From Poecilobothrus nobilitatus (Eukaryota > Arthropoda > Insecta > Diptera > Dolichopodidae), in contig OX352772.1 of NCBI GenBank assembly GCA_947095535.1, positions 315,156,018 to 315,220,017 on the forward strand: a stretch of DNA of 64,000 nt, written 5' to 3'. How positions within the stretch are numbered: position 1 is the stretch's first letter; each line of letters starts with the position of its first letter. The notes beneath the pieces are model-generated. The model was not told the origin of the DNA, searched no databases, and saw only the letters and a program-made list of their open reading frames with translations. Of this stretch, positions 26,520-37,432 are shown piece by piece. The translations under genes and the position numbers were made by a program.

Positions 26520-26835
26520 ATTTAAGTTTAGGGTCGATAGATTCTTCAAATTAGTAGGTAAATTATTATAATTGGAAATTAATGAGTTCATGATAGACCG
26601 TGGAACTTGTAACCTGGGCAAAATATTATATGATTTGCAGTTCGTCTAAAGTGATGCTGTACTTCATTATATTGTAGAATTACCGTATATTTTTGTTATC
26701 ATTCAATTTTAATATATCATACTTTGCATGAATAAGATTTGCTGGAGTTCTGTTTTGTAATCTATATATTTTTTTTATTGCTTTAGTTTGTATTTTTTTA
26801 TAGTGCATCAATCTTAATTTCTATACGTGTAATTT
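26520..26835 (-). pseudogene. LINE ORF2 C-terminal relic (second LINE family)
   Basis: Minus-strand translation gives YKKIQTKAIKKIYRLQNR, then TPANLIHAKYDILKLND, then after a one-base frameshift HHFRRTANHII, and downstream YNNLPTNLKNLSTLNLNK. The sequence order of a QN(R/K)A-like helix, ILKL-D, an H-N-R-like element and NLP-LK is that seen at the C-terminus of arthropod Jockey/CR1-type reverse transcriptases. It carries a stop and a frameshift, so it is dead. The family-B element ends just where this relic begins. It is weaker than the other LINE calls because motifs are diffuse. Confidence 0.42.
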
Positions 26836-27199
26836 GTAGGTTATAAAAATAAAACAGTTAGAATTTAACACTATTCTGATAATGAAAATTTTCGTTTATT
26901 TTGACATCCTCTGCATCTTAGCTTCTCTGATCTCTGATTTCTCTTTTATTATTCTAAAAGAGTAATTGACATTTATTACAATAGTTAGCAGAAAAAAAAT
27001 TGCTTATTTTTATTATATTGGAAAATATTTTTAAAATTTTATTTTTTGTTTTCTAATAAAAATTTAAAAATATGAGACTACAAACTGTGATTTAACTATT
27101 GTCTTAAAAATGTACAAGATATTAAAATTGCATAAAAAATGACCAATTTTAATATCTTCCATCTTAAAGATGAACAAATAATAACTTTCATGGTAATTT

Positions 27200-28165
27200 A
27201 TTTAAATTCATACTACCTATTTACGATCTTCCATTTATCCATCTCTTCGAGAAGGTATCCTACCCGCTGCATATCCTACCCAGTGGTGTTCTCCTTTATT
27301 ACTATCACTTCGGTCCTTTACAAAATAATGGAAATTTTAATAAATAAAAAGTTTCTGAAATATCTGCATAACAAAAGAATAATTCATGATTGATAATATG
27401 GATTCCGAACGCATTGATCAACATGTGATACATGACATACCTTGAAAGACTCAACATGAACCTACACAATTCGCGGGAGTTTCATGTTGTTGCTTTGGAT
27501 ATTTCTAAAGCTTTTGATACCTATTGGTAAATGCAAAGCAATGGGCATTCGTAGTGTATTTGTAAAATGGGTTGGAAATTATCTTTTGAATCGTTTGATT
27601 CGTGTCCTGGTCGATGTTTATACTCTTCCGACCAATTCAAAATTAATGCGAATGTCCTGCAAGGATCTGTTCTTTCCTTAACATATAACCCAATATTTAT
27701 AAACGATCTATTAAGTATAAGCACCAATCCAATCCATAGTTTTGCAGACAACAGCAAGCTCTTTGCGTCCTACGAAGAAAACGTCAGTAATATATTCTAG
27801 TTCACTTGAGTTAAATCTCAATTTAGCCAAAATTTCAAATTGAGGCAAAATCAACAAATTTTCGATCAGAGAAGAAACACTTCCATTCCCACCTTAACTT
27901 TTCAAGAGGAAGTTTTACAACATGCTTGTGACCTCAACATCTTGAGCATAGAGCTAAATCAAAAGTTAAGTTGGTTCAATCATATTTTTGGTATAGCTAA
28001 AGATGCAGCAACGTGCATAGGTTTCATGTAGCGTTCTAAAGCCTTCTTAACATTTTCTGATCTCCCTAACATCTTCTGATCTCCTTAACATCTTCTGATC
28101 TCTTTAACATCTTCTGATCTCTTTAACAAACGTATAGAAGACCACATGGAAAACAATGCACATTC
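27200..28165 (+). pseudogene. Jockey/CR1-like LINE reverse transcriptase, degraded
   Basis: Reverse-transcriptase motifs appear in order across several frames. YPVVFSFITITSVLYKIMEI (about 27,278) corresponds to the YRPI-TS-SK-ME region. HVVALDISKAFDT (about 27,484) is motif A with its catalytic aspartate. IRSVFVKWVGNYLLNR follows. FKINANVLQGSVLSLTYNPI (about 27,625) corresponds to the GVPQGSVLSP region. INDLLS and FADN (about 27,740) stand where FADD is expected, so one catalytic aspartate is replaced. LSWFNHIFGIAKDAATCIGF (about 27,965) is the connection region. Frameshifts join at least three frames and a stop falls near 27,391. The copy lacks its N-terminal endonuclease and its end. It is on the same strand as the ORF2 fragment at 17.9 kb, but overlap is too small to say whether they are one family. 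Confidence 0.82.
28049..28127 (+). repeat. 19-bp minisatellite inside the LINE relic
   Basis: Four tandem units of AACATCTTCTGATCTC(C/T)(T/C)T, nearly identical. The unit encodes part of the (F)(S)DL-NI-F stretch that follows the connection region in this LINE group. After the array the sequence resumes with codons for a H-ME-NAH motif, which is the next expected segment. The array therefore appears to have expanded from the element's own codons. Confidence 0.8.
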
Positions 28166-29940
28166 ACGCGTAAAAAAAAAGCTATTGCTTGTTTAAGCAA
28201 ATATTATATTCGTAAATAAATCTTTGTTTTATTTTTTTGGTTGATTGTTACCAATAGAAATTTCGTTCAAACAATAAAATTCGAAATATTCTATTTATCA
28301 AATTTGTCTACAATCCAAGAAATTTACTTAAAAGAATATTATATACTTTAGAAAATTTATATTATTTAATTTCAATTCTTTATTTTCTATTATTCTTTCA
28401 TTTTTTTTTTTTTTATTATCCTTCTTCTTCCTTCTAAATTGCTAATGTACACTCTATGATCCTAAAAGCTGTTCTTCTATCTATATCCTTTTTTATTTTG
28501 TTTTTATTTTTTATTCATTTATATCTACTTTTATTATACGAGTATATATATTTTTTTTAATTTCAAATGGCTTTTAAAATAGAAAATCGAACATTTTTAT
28601 AACATTATAAGGATATAAGAAACATTTGTACAAATATTATTATATTATATCTATAATATAATATTATTGAAAAGAATGTTAACAGTAAGAATATTCCCAT
28701 CATATTCCCTATAAATAACAAAGAATACAAAAATATTCAATACAATAATAATTTGCAAATAAACGACTTAAAATTCTTTAAAGCAATGATTCCCAATCTC
28801 ATTTTGATACGCAGTGGCACATATGAAGAAAATATGAATTTAAAAGATGATAGAAAATAAAGAAAAGAGATAGGGAAAACAATAAAAAAAATAATAAAAA
28901 AAAAAAAAAACGTTAGATCCTTTTTGTTTTGTATTTTAAAATTTCTTTCTTTTATCTCTTATAGGTTTTTCTACTTTTTGTATAATTTTTTCTGTCACTT
29001 TAAATTTTTTTTTTGGTAGAATGAAAAATAAAAATAAAGTTTCAAAACCTTTAGGATAAATTTATTTATTATTTTTATTCTTGAAAATACAAAAAAAAAA
29101 AAAAATATGTAAGAAAACAAAAAGAGAAAATTTAAAGGCATTAGAAAAAAAGAAGAATCAAAAGTAGTATCAAAAGAAGAATAAAACATTGTAGCTCAAC
29201 CTAGTCCAAAATTTCTATTATTGGACAAAAAGTAGAAACGAGAAATTGTTGAAAAGTGTGTGTTTGAAATTCTTCAAACAAAATATATTTTAATTAAACT
29301 GATTTCCTTTACGTATTAAAGTTTTGTAATTAATTTATTATTTAAATAAATATTAGAAATTTTATTAAGCTGAAGAAATTAAAAAATAAATGAAAAGAAC
29401 AGTGAACTATTATAATTAAGTAAGTCAAACTATAGACTAAATTTATATTTTTAATCTGGTCTCAACTAACCTGCTTTCTAAGGTAACGATTTTAACTAAC
29501 CGGAAGTACTAAACTGTACCATTTAATTTATTTATAAAGTTGAAATTACTATAGGTTGGATCGTATTTTCAATAAATCGTAAAGAAAAGCTTTCGGAACA
29601 AAATTGTTAGCTTCTATTAATATAATTATTGATTTGATCTTTCTCAAAAGATGAATCAGTGATCGATTTTACCATTTTAATGGTAAACAACAAGGTGTCA
29701 GTATATAGTTGCCCCTCCTAGGTCCTAATTAAATTTAAGCTAAGTATATTAATTTTTATATGATGATAAAATAACTGAATTAACCACAGCACATTACAAA
29801 AGGCATACTTTAACATTTTTTTGCTGTCCTTCTTTTTATATCTTGATTCTAATGGAATGTTTAGTGTTTTTATCATTTACATTTTGAAATCAAAAAAAAA
29901 AAAAAAAAGATTTTATTCAAGCCTTGTTTAATGTAATCCT
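28166..29940. other. AT-rich sequence, no gene
   Basis: No element or coding region recognised. Dense A/T runs, for example around 28,395-28,415, 28,893-28,910 and 29,090-29,105. Confidence 0.6.
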
Positions 29941-29949
29941 TTTTTATTT

Positions 29950-30147
29950 TAACTAAGACTTTTTTACTTTAAGTGAAGACTTAATATATATATATTATTT
30001 TTTACTTTAAATTATATAACAAAATGTCTTCGCTTAAAGTAAAAAATCTTCAATTAAAGTAAAAATTTCTTCACATTAAGTAAAAAAATCTTCAATATAA
30101 GTAAAAATGTCTCAACTTAAAGTAAAAATGCTTTCAGCTTAAAAATG
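29950..30147. repeat. 21-bp degenerate tandem array with inverted units at its left
   Basis: From about 30,021 to 30,147 six units of 20-21 bp follow the pattern AAAAATNTCTTCAANTTAAAGT. At 29,957-30,012 the same motif occurs in the other orientation (TTTTTACTTTAAGTGAAGAC, then TTTTTTACTTTAAAT), so the region forms an inverted-repeat head beside a tandem array. No coding function is suggested. Confidence 0.7.
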
Positions 30148-31619
30148 TATAGATAATATTATATATTCTAAGGCTTATAAAAAATTATTTCAATTCTCTC
30201 CCAATTGAAATGGGTTGACATCCTTAACGATCTTAAACCATCTAGCCATTAAATTGTGGCTCTAAATGTCTTTGTTTTTTTAGATTATCAAATTTTGTAG
30301 GTAGGTACTTAGTTAAGATTTTTTAAACGTTTCTCTCTTATTTTTATCGAACAACAGTCAGATAAAAAGAAATTTTAAAATAATCATTTTTTTTGTTTGT
30401 AACATAAAAAGACACACACAATAAAAAAAAAAGGAAGAAAAACTTATTATACAAAATATTATTTGATTATTTTTCAAATATCTGTCCAGTTCAACTGTAA
30501 ACCAATTTATAATCTCAATTATTCCATTTACAATCATTTTATTCTAACTAGAACAGGCAAGGCCGACTATCAAACAAAAAAGCAACAAAAAAAAAAAAAA
30601 AAACAAATAAAAAAAATAATTTTCTTGTAAAAAAAAAAACCATCCCAAAAGAAAATTGCTCTAAATGAATTGCAAAACAATTTGTTTTGGTTTATTTTTG
30701 AGGCTTCATACCCCATAATTTTTTAAGATATTATTCTTCCCCAAACAAAACATAACATAAAAATCAATTATTCTTACTGATAAGGACTTTAAGGACAATT
30801 TATAAGAAAATTGTATGTTATTCTCTTTTACACACCCTCTCCATTCTCTCACCCAAACCTTACATCAATAACAAAACAAATACGTGTAAAATTATTGAAT
30901 TGAAGATAAATCGAAATTATTTGTTTTAACCAAAGGACAATCGAATCAAATGATGACGACAAATTGGATGATGAAAATTTATTTAATCGTTCATGTAAAA
31001 ATAAAACAAAAAAAAAATTGAGAATCTTTCAGATATATTATAAAATTTTTATAGGATCATTTAAGGAATTTATTTTATTTAAACATGTTTTGATCTTTTA
31101 TTCCTATAATAAATGTTTTGTTTACAAATGTTTTTTTTTTTTTCGTTTACATTAAATTATTTTTATTTTGAATGTATATTATAGATGTATGATAGATGTA
31201 TATATTCTTAAAACCTGTCTTTAATTTAAAACATCAAAAAATGTGTACGAATACTTTTCAAGAAAGAAAATTAATTTAAAATATATTTTAATGTTCCAGT
31301 GATTATAAGAAGGATTAGTAATAATGGATTATTGATTCGTAGTGATGAAGGAATCATCAATAAAGAATCAGATTCCAGATCTTCAAATTTTTTCTAACCA
31401 CTATTAAAAAAAAACAGGACATTATAATGAAAAAATTAAAAGAACTGTAAAAAAGTAAAATTTTGAATGAGAATTAGAAGTAATCGTGTTTTTCTTTGTA
31501 ATCTTACAAAATCAATGGTTTTAGTAAAATAGCAATGTCCTGCGTTATAATGTTCTAGAGATTTGTTTATGAGATTTCTTTACTTATTCTACACATAATC
31601 TTAAATTTTTCCTAAATTC
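30148..31619. other. AT-rich sequence, no gene
   Basis: Nothing recognised beyond homopolymer runs, for example 30,587-30,603. Confidence 0.6.
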
Positions 31620-31820
31620 CTTTTCCCCAAGAATCCTTCCCACATCCCTATCCTGTAAATCAAACTGTATACATTTGTATTAAAGGTTTCAACGTAAAGT
31701 TTGGATTAAAAGGAGGTTTTTGTTGGTTAAATTCCAACACTATTCGGAAGAATCATATGCAATTCTTTTGGCTGACTTTTTCTACAGACCCTCGTAAAAT
31801 AAAAAGCTAAAAAAAAAATA
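31620..31820 (+). repeat. Dispersed poly(A)-tailed repeat, copy 2
   Basis: Homologous to 2,812-2,995, in the same orientation, with landmarks in the same order (TCCC...CCTATCCTGTAAA, ACATTTGTATTAAAGG, AAAGTTTGGATTAAAAGGAG, AATTCTTTTGGCTG, CTACAGACCCTCGTAAAA, AAGCTAAAAAAAAAA). Many substitutions and small indels show the two copies are old. The family is not recognised. Confidence 0.55.
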
Positions 31821-34800
31821 GTTTAAGATGTAAAAATATGTTTAGGATATTTTTCAGAATTTTTGTTTATGTAAAAACCAAATAAATCCATTTTCTGGGA
31901 AAATCATTTTTTGACTACTCAAAATTTTGATTTTTCTTAAAATTATGCTTTATAGTCTATATGATGTACTAATTTTAACATATAAGTAAAATTTAATATG
32001 AAACTTTACCAAAAATACATTTTTAAATATACATATAATTATTAGTACTTGCAAGTGCGTTTACTAATGTAGTGAGATTAGAACACAAGCAGAATATATT
32101 GTTTTAAAAATAGTTTTTTTTTTTTTTTTAATAAAATACATTTATATTAATGGATCTAATACATAAATTATATACATAAAAATGAAATCCTTGAAATTGT
32201 ATGTAACCAATAATCATATGAAATACCTAGATATTGTTTTTTTCCGACATTTTACAATAATAAAAGTCATATTATAGGATATGGTGTTATTTTACTAATC
32301 AATTTCATTTTTAATTTATAAGTTCCTATGTATAACTTTCATTTTGATTTCTTTTTTTTTTTTTTCATTAGACCAGATTTCATGCATTTGTGTTTGTTTA
32401 TAAGCAAAATGGCAGTTTAATAAAAATAAAAAACTCAAAAAAAAAAAAATAAATAAATAAATAAATAAAATTCATACATTTTGTTTGGATTTAATAAATA
32501 AAATTAAAAGTACTATTGTAATAATAGTTTCCCATAATTTTTATTTTTTATCAAATTATGTTTTAATTACTGTTCAAAGTACTCTTTTACTGTATTACAA
32601 CAGGCTATTAAAAATAAAAATACAACACTTTAACTTTCCCATATATTATTACTACATTAATTTGTCTTTTTCATTCTCTTCTACTAAACATAATAACAAT
32701 AACCATTTTGCATTAGAAGTTCATTTTGGTTTAATTTTCAAAACAATTAACAACAAAAAATGCTATACAGAAAATTAAGAACAAATCTTAAATTAACAGG
32801 AAAAAAGAAAATTCATTTGCATATTCATCAAAGTACAATTTTCTTTTTTTTTTATTATTACTATTTATTTATTTATTTACTTTCCTTATGGTTTCTTGAA
32901 GACCTCGTGTAGACCCCAGGATTCATCGATTTATTCTTGTAAATTTTATTTAATTTGTATACAAATAAAATAAAAAATAAAACAACAAAAATCTTACAGG
33001 AAAACACCTTGTTTTTTTTTTTTTTTGGTTTTTTTTTTTTTTATTTTTTTTAATGAAAATGTCGTGCTGCATGCGAAATGCAAATCACCAACTTTTAAAT
33101 CCTCAAATAAATTAAAAAAAATAAGAAAAAATCAAAAAAAAAAACAGTTTACTGTAAATGATTGCGCGCTGAAATAAGCGCCGCACATTATTTTATTATA
33201 CTCTGCTACAATAAAACTAAAAGAAAATAACTGGAATCCTTGAAGGACATATTTATTTCTACCTATATATTTTGAAACATATATGCAATATTTTCTTATT
33301 TAATTAAACTTTTTGACTTCTCAACGTGACTTTGTAACATTGAGAAGTCATTTATATCCATTCCCGTTTATCATGTGGTTAAAAAGTTCTTTTCAGAAGT
33401 TTATTTGAAAATACTTTTAAAAAATATTAATTTCTTCAGTTGTTCAATAATTTCTTCAATTTTTTAGTAATTTCATTATAGATATACTATTTATCATATT
33501 TTTATACATATAGTGCTTATGTACTACCTAATATTTATCCTTTGGCCAGAAACACTTCAATCGAAGAATAATCCTTTTTTTATTACAAAGATATCCGTCA
33601 AAGCGTTAAAGCGAAATAACTCCTGCACACAATTATGAAATTAGTCCGTAATAAAAAACTATTTAAAATTTCCTAGATTTTATCATGGATTATGACTGTA
33701 ATTTCAAAAAAGGAAATAAGTTCAAAAAATTTAAAATTTAATTTTATGTCCATTTGGTAAAAATTTAAATTGTTACATTATAAATTTGACTTAAGATCTA
33801 TTATTGTAGAAAAAAGGAAAGGAGCGAGGGGTGAAGACGTTTGCTAAATGGTTTCTTCCAGAAATTTCTAGAAAAAAATTAAAAATAATATATTTTTTTT
33901 TATAATACTATGTCTATGGAAAAAACAGGATTTTATTCTTTTTCAGAAGTTTTCAGAAGAACAAGATTCAACAAATTCATTACGGTTAATAAAAAAAAAA
34001 GTTTGGAAAGAATTTCTTTAGAAGTTGAAAAAATTAAATTGAACAGATATGGAATAGAAATATTAAACAATACAAATTCTCATGTCTGCTAAGCTTATTA
34101 AATGCTGAATAATATTATTCAATGTAAAGCTCTATTGAATTGCTTACTTATATCATTTTTAGGGCTGCTGTTTTCCAATGTAAATTTTTTGGGGTCTGTA
34201 TCGTGTTTGAATATGTACTCCGTACTAAACTATAGATATGTACCTATCCGCTAAGTTAACAGGGTCCATTCAAAAAACCAAAAGAATGCATAATTAATAC
34301 GACTCAAAGCCATAAATTGCCATAGATTTGAACAAATATATTTTAAATATATCAACCTTTTTTCATCATTTGTCTTATAGTTGTCATAATCAACACTAAT
34401 TAAATAAATTTTTATGACATTTGTTTTTTTTTTTTCATTTTATTTTTCTTTACTTTTTTCTTTTTGTGTTTTGTTTTTATGTTGTGAATAATTTTTTGCG
34501 TAATCTTGAATCAGTAAGGTTTCTTATTAGGATTGAAGTTAAAGTATATGTACAATTATTTTTACATCCCAAGTAAATATAACTCCATATAATAACTACA
34601 ATATATTCTAATTTTTTTTTTCTTTTTATTTTCATAATCAGGAAATTATCCACGAAAAGACGAAAAGAAGTGGTCTTTTTTATTCACGCAATTTTCTTTG
34701 ACTATATGTTTAGATTCATTGAAATAATTTCAGTTCATATAGCAAAATACAAACCAGGCCTAATTGACTTCAAAATAATGAAATATGAAATCTATGGTCA

Positions 34801-35700
34801 TTTTATTACAGATAGGGTGGACGTGGTTATTATTAAAAGGTCCTTTTATAGTCATTGTACAAAAATTCTATTGTTTTAGGTTTTTTTTTTCTAATCATAC
34901 TTGCACGAAACAAAATGAAAACAAAACGAAACGAAACGAAACATTCCAATATTCTATTGCCGCAAAAATATTTAAGATCAAGGCATGTATAAATTTTTGA
35001 TTTTTTTTTTTTAATTGCGACATATTTTCTTGGCAGGCAGTCTTTTTAATGTTACTTTATGAGTTTTGTATTTTCACATGAAAAATTTTATTTTTAGTTT
35101 TTTTTCTGTTTTAAACAAAGAAAAATTAATCAATAAATAGTTAATTTTGTATAACTAAGTATTTTATCTAATTATATCGTATAATTAAGTGGGTATATAA
35201 ATCAAAATGTAGTGAAATGATTTATTTCTAAGATTTTTCATATTTGAAAGTGTTGCAAATTTTTAATAACTTTGCGGGAATTATTTTTGCTATAAAAAAT
35301 CTGACTCGAAAATATAAAGTTTTGCCATTGAAAACTATGTTTAATTTTAGCAAAGCTATACACAATATTGTCAATAGGTAAAGCTTTGATAATTATTAAG
35401 CCAACTACAGATTAAATATTATAAAATCTATTTTATCTTTTAAGTATGACAATAATCTTTATCGACTGTATTGTACATCGTACATATCTTTATTCAGTTA
35501 CATATATCTATATGATCCTTAACAATAGCCAACAAACACAATGAAATATAATATTAAATATAGTCTAGTCAAATGAGTTTAGTAAGAGAGCAAAGTGGCC
35601 AGGCTGTTTATGTTTATACGGGTTTTCCAATTTGAGTGATGATTTCTTTTAAAAAAAAAAACACACTAATTGTTAAGGAAATTCAAATGTTTTTTATTTA
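31821..35700. other. AT-rich sequence with microsatellites, no gene
   Basis: Contains an AAAT microsatellite (about 32,447-32,470), a long T-rich tract (33,011-33,052) and a short AAACG array (about 34,923-34,941). The 97-codon frame at 32,485-32,778 and the 69-codon frame at 34,670-34,879 show no motif and have ordinary background composition, so I do not call them. Confidence 0.55.
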
Positions 35701-35722
35701 ATGTGAAGTACAATCGATTCAA

Positions 35723-36022
35723 TTAAGTTCTGAATAAAACGTCATTCAAATGGCCTCCACGACTTCTTTTGCAGGAACGAATTCGATGAACCCAATTTTC
35801 AAGCACTTTTTCTACTAAATCAAGTTGTATGTCATAAATAGCACGTTCAATCTTGACTTCTAAAGCTTGAAGAGAGTTTGGTTTATTGCTAAATTTACCA
35901 ATGACTTCAAATAACCGCACAAGAAATAGTCTAAATGGTGTTAAATCACAACTTCTTGGAGGTCATTCAATGTCACAATTTCTTGAAATAATCGAATCTT
36001 CAAAATTTTCTCCAAAGTTTAA
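35723..36022 (-). pseudogene. IS630/Tc1/mariner-superfamily transposase, C-terminal relic
   Basis: A single minus-strand frame reads FGENFEDSIISRNCDIE, then a TGA, then PPRSCDLTPF, FLV, LFEVIGKF, NSLQALEVKIERAIYDIQ, KVLENWVHRIRSCKRSRGGH and LNDVLFRT before the stop. The PPRSCDLTP motif, which carries the last catalytic acidic region of the DDE/D fold in this group, the ALK-I helix and the final GGHLNDI-F ending are typical of a widespread insect Tc1/mariner-like transposase family (often annotated as a DUF4817-type transposable-element protein). The TGA sits where tryptophan (TGG) is expected, and the FLWG motif is altered. About 100 C-terminal residues of a protein of over 300 remain. No terminal inverted repeats were found. 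Confidence 0.8.
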
Positions 36023-36689
36023 TTAGTGTAATAACAATAATATAATATTGTATTAGGTACTACCCCTTTCATAAAAAAATTAGAATTAGATTATTTTTAT
36101 GGGAAATTGAAATAATTTCATTTACCTTTCGTAAAGTTTAATATTAAAAAAAACCATTTTCATCGAAAATTTATTTAGTTTACAAAACATTTTAATTAGT
36201 TTGTATTAATGATGGCAGACATAAATTTCTAATTAATTAATAGAGCAGAGCAGAAATTACAAAACAAAACCAGAATAGTATAGGGTAATGATCAATCCTA
36301 TTTCAACAATAACACAACAAATTGAAAATATTGTAGAATCTCTGATTATTACAACAATTCGAAGTTATTGACTTTAAGATCAAATATTGAAGTAAGAGAT
36401 GAATCTGAGAAGATTTGTTTTTTTTTTCAAACTAAATTTTGAAATAAATTGGACATTTAAGAATGCAAATTTCCCTTAATTAAATTCATTTAATATCTGC
36501 TTTGTATAATATGTACGTATTGTAGTGCCTAGTAGTTTCAAAATGTAATATTTCTCCAAGAGATTAAAATAATTTAGGAAATTACTCAATAAATTAATTT
36601 TTTACACCCACTGATAATATTTTCAATTTATTTTGAGCTGATCATATAACAATTTGGTAAATAATACTTTTCTTTCAGCTCCTATAAGG

Positions 36690-36830
36690 ATATATGCTTT
36701 AGGTCATCCACTAAGTAATTTTTTATACATATTTGACCTAAGCTTCATTCATCAAGTCGTTAATTATCAACTTGGCTGTAGCAGCTCGTATGTATAAGAC
36801 TATGAAACGAAAATATTTTTTATTTGTGCG
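36690..36830 (+). repeat. Dispersed repeat G, copy 1
   Basis: Resembles 48,586-48,720 and, inverted, 53,208-53,320. Shared blocks are a CATC(C/T)ACT(A/G)AGT start, CGTTAATTA, (C/T)GGCTGTAGC and ATAAGACTAT(G/A)AAACG. The element type is unknown and no ends were defined. Confidence 0.45.
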
Positions 36831-36979
36831 CCATCTATTATCTTATACAAGAATTATTTTACTTTTATTTTATGCTAGATTACGATATTATATATATATA
36901 TTTATTTTTTATTAATCTGCTTATATTATACTAATTATATATTTTTTAAGGAAAATCTAAATTATTTGTTTATTAATAT

Positions 36980-37358
36980 ACAGGGTGTCCAGAACTCAAA
37001 GGTCACGAAGAACTGAGGTTGTTCATAACACACAAAAAATTGTCTATTCTAACGGTTTCCAAGATAACGGCCTTCAAATTAATTTCGTTAACTTTTTAAA
37101 GAAATAACTACATCTTTGCCCCTGTAAAACATTTACAAAGCCAATAATTTCATCTAGCTACCGACACGTAACTGAATCTTTTATGTTATACAGGGTCAAA
37201 GATGTTGTTATTTTTTAAAAAGTTAACGAAATTTCTTTGAAGAACGTGATCTCGGAAACCGTTAGAAATAAACCCTCCCCTCCAGAACAATTTTTTGTTT
37301 GTTATGAACATCTCTATCACCTCAGTTCTTCGTGACCTTTGAATTTCAAAAACCCTGT
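36980..37358. mobile_element. Inverted-repeat MITE (ACAGGGT termini)
   Basis: About 380 bp with long arms. The left arm starts ACAGGGTGTCCAGAACTC and includes AAAGGTCACGAAGAACTGAG, AACGGTTTCCAAGATAACG and AACTTTTTAAAGAAATAAC. The right arm carries all of these inverted in order (about 37,190-37,358), ending in CCCTGT. The centre (about 37,127-37,186) is unrelated spacer flanked by CCCCTGT and ACAGGGTC. The arms have diverged by several substitutions and small indels. A clear TSD was not found. No coding capacity. Confidence 0.82.
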
Positions 37359-37365
37359 GTATGAT

Positions 37366-37432
37366 GCACCAGGGGTTTGAATCCTAGACCTTTTGAATAA
37401 AAGATCGCTATCTTAATCATTACACCATCGAA
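37366..37432 (-). ncRNA. tRNA-like sequence (tRNA pseudogene or SINE head)
   Basis: On the minus strand an A-box-like GATGGTGTAATGATTAAGA is followed about 30 nt later by a B-box-like GGATTCAAACCCC, with a stem GATCTTTT/AAAAGGTC in the anticodon-arm position. The T stem does not pair well and no acceptor stem forms, so this is not a working tRNA. It lies directly beside the ACAGGGT MITE. No SINE tail is recognised. Confidence 0.4.

Noticed and set aside
27521..27757. 78-codon minus-strand frame
   Set aside because: Antisense shadow of the LINE reverse-transcriptase relic.
29950..30147. CRISPR-like array
   Set aside because: Units are contiguous and degenerate without spacers, and the sequence is eukaryotic.
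32485..32778. 97-codon frame
   Set aside because: Composition equals background, Y/F/I/N-rich, no motif.
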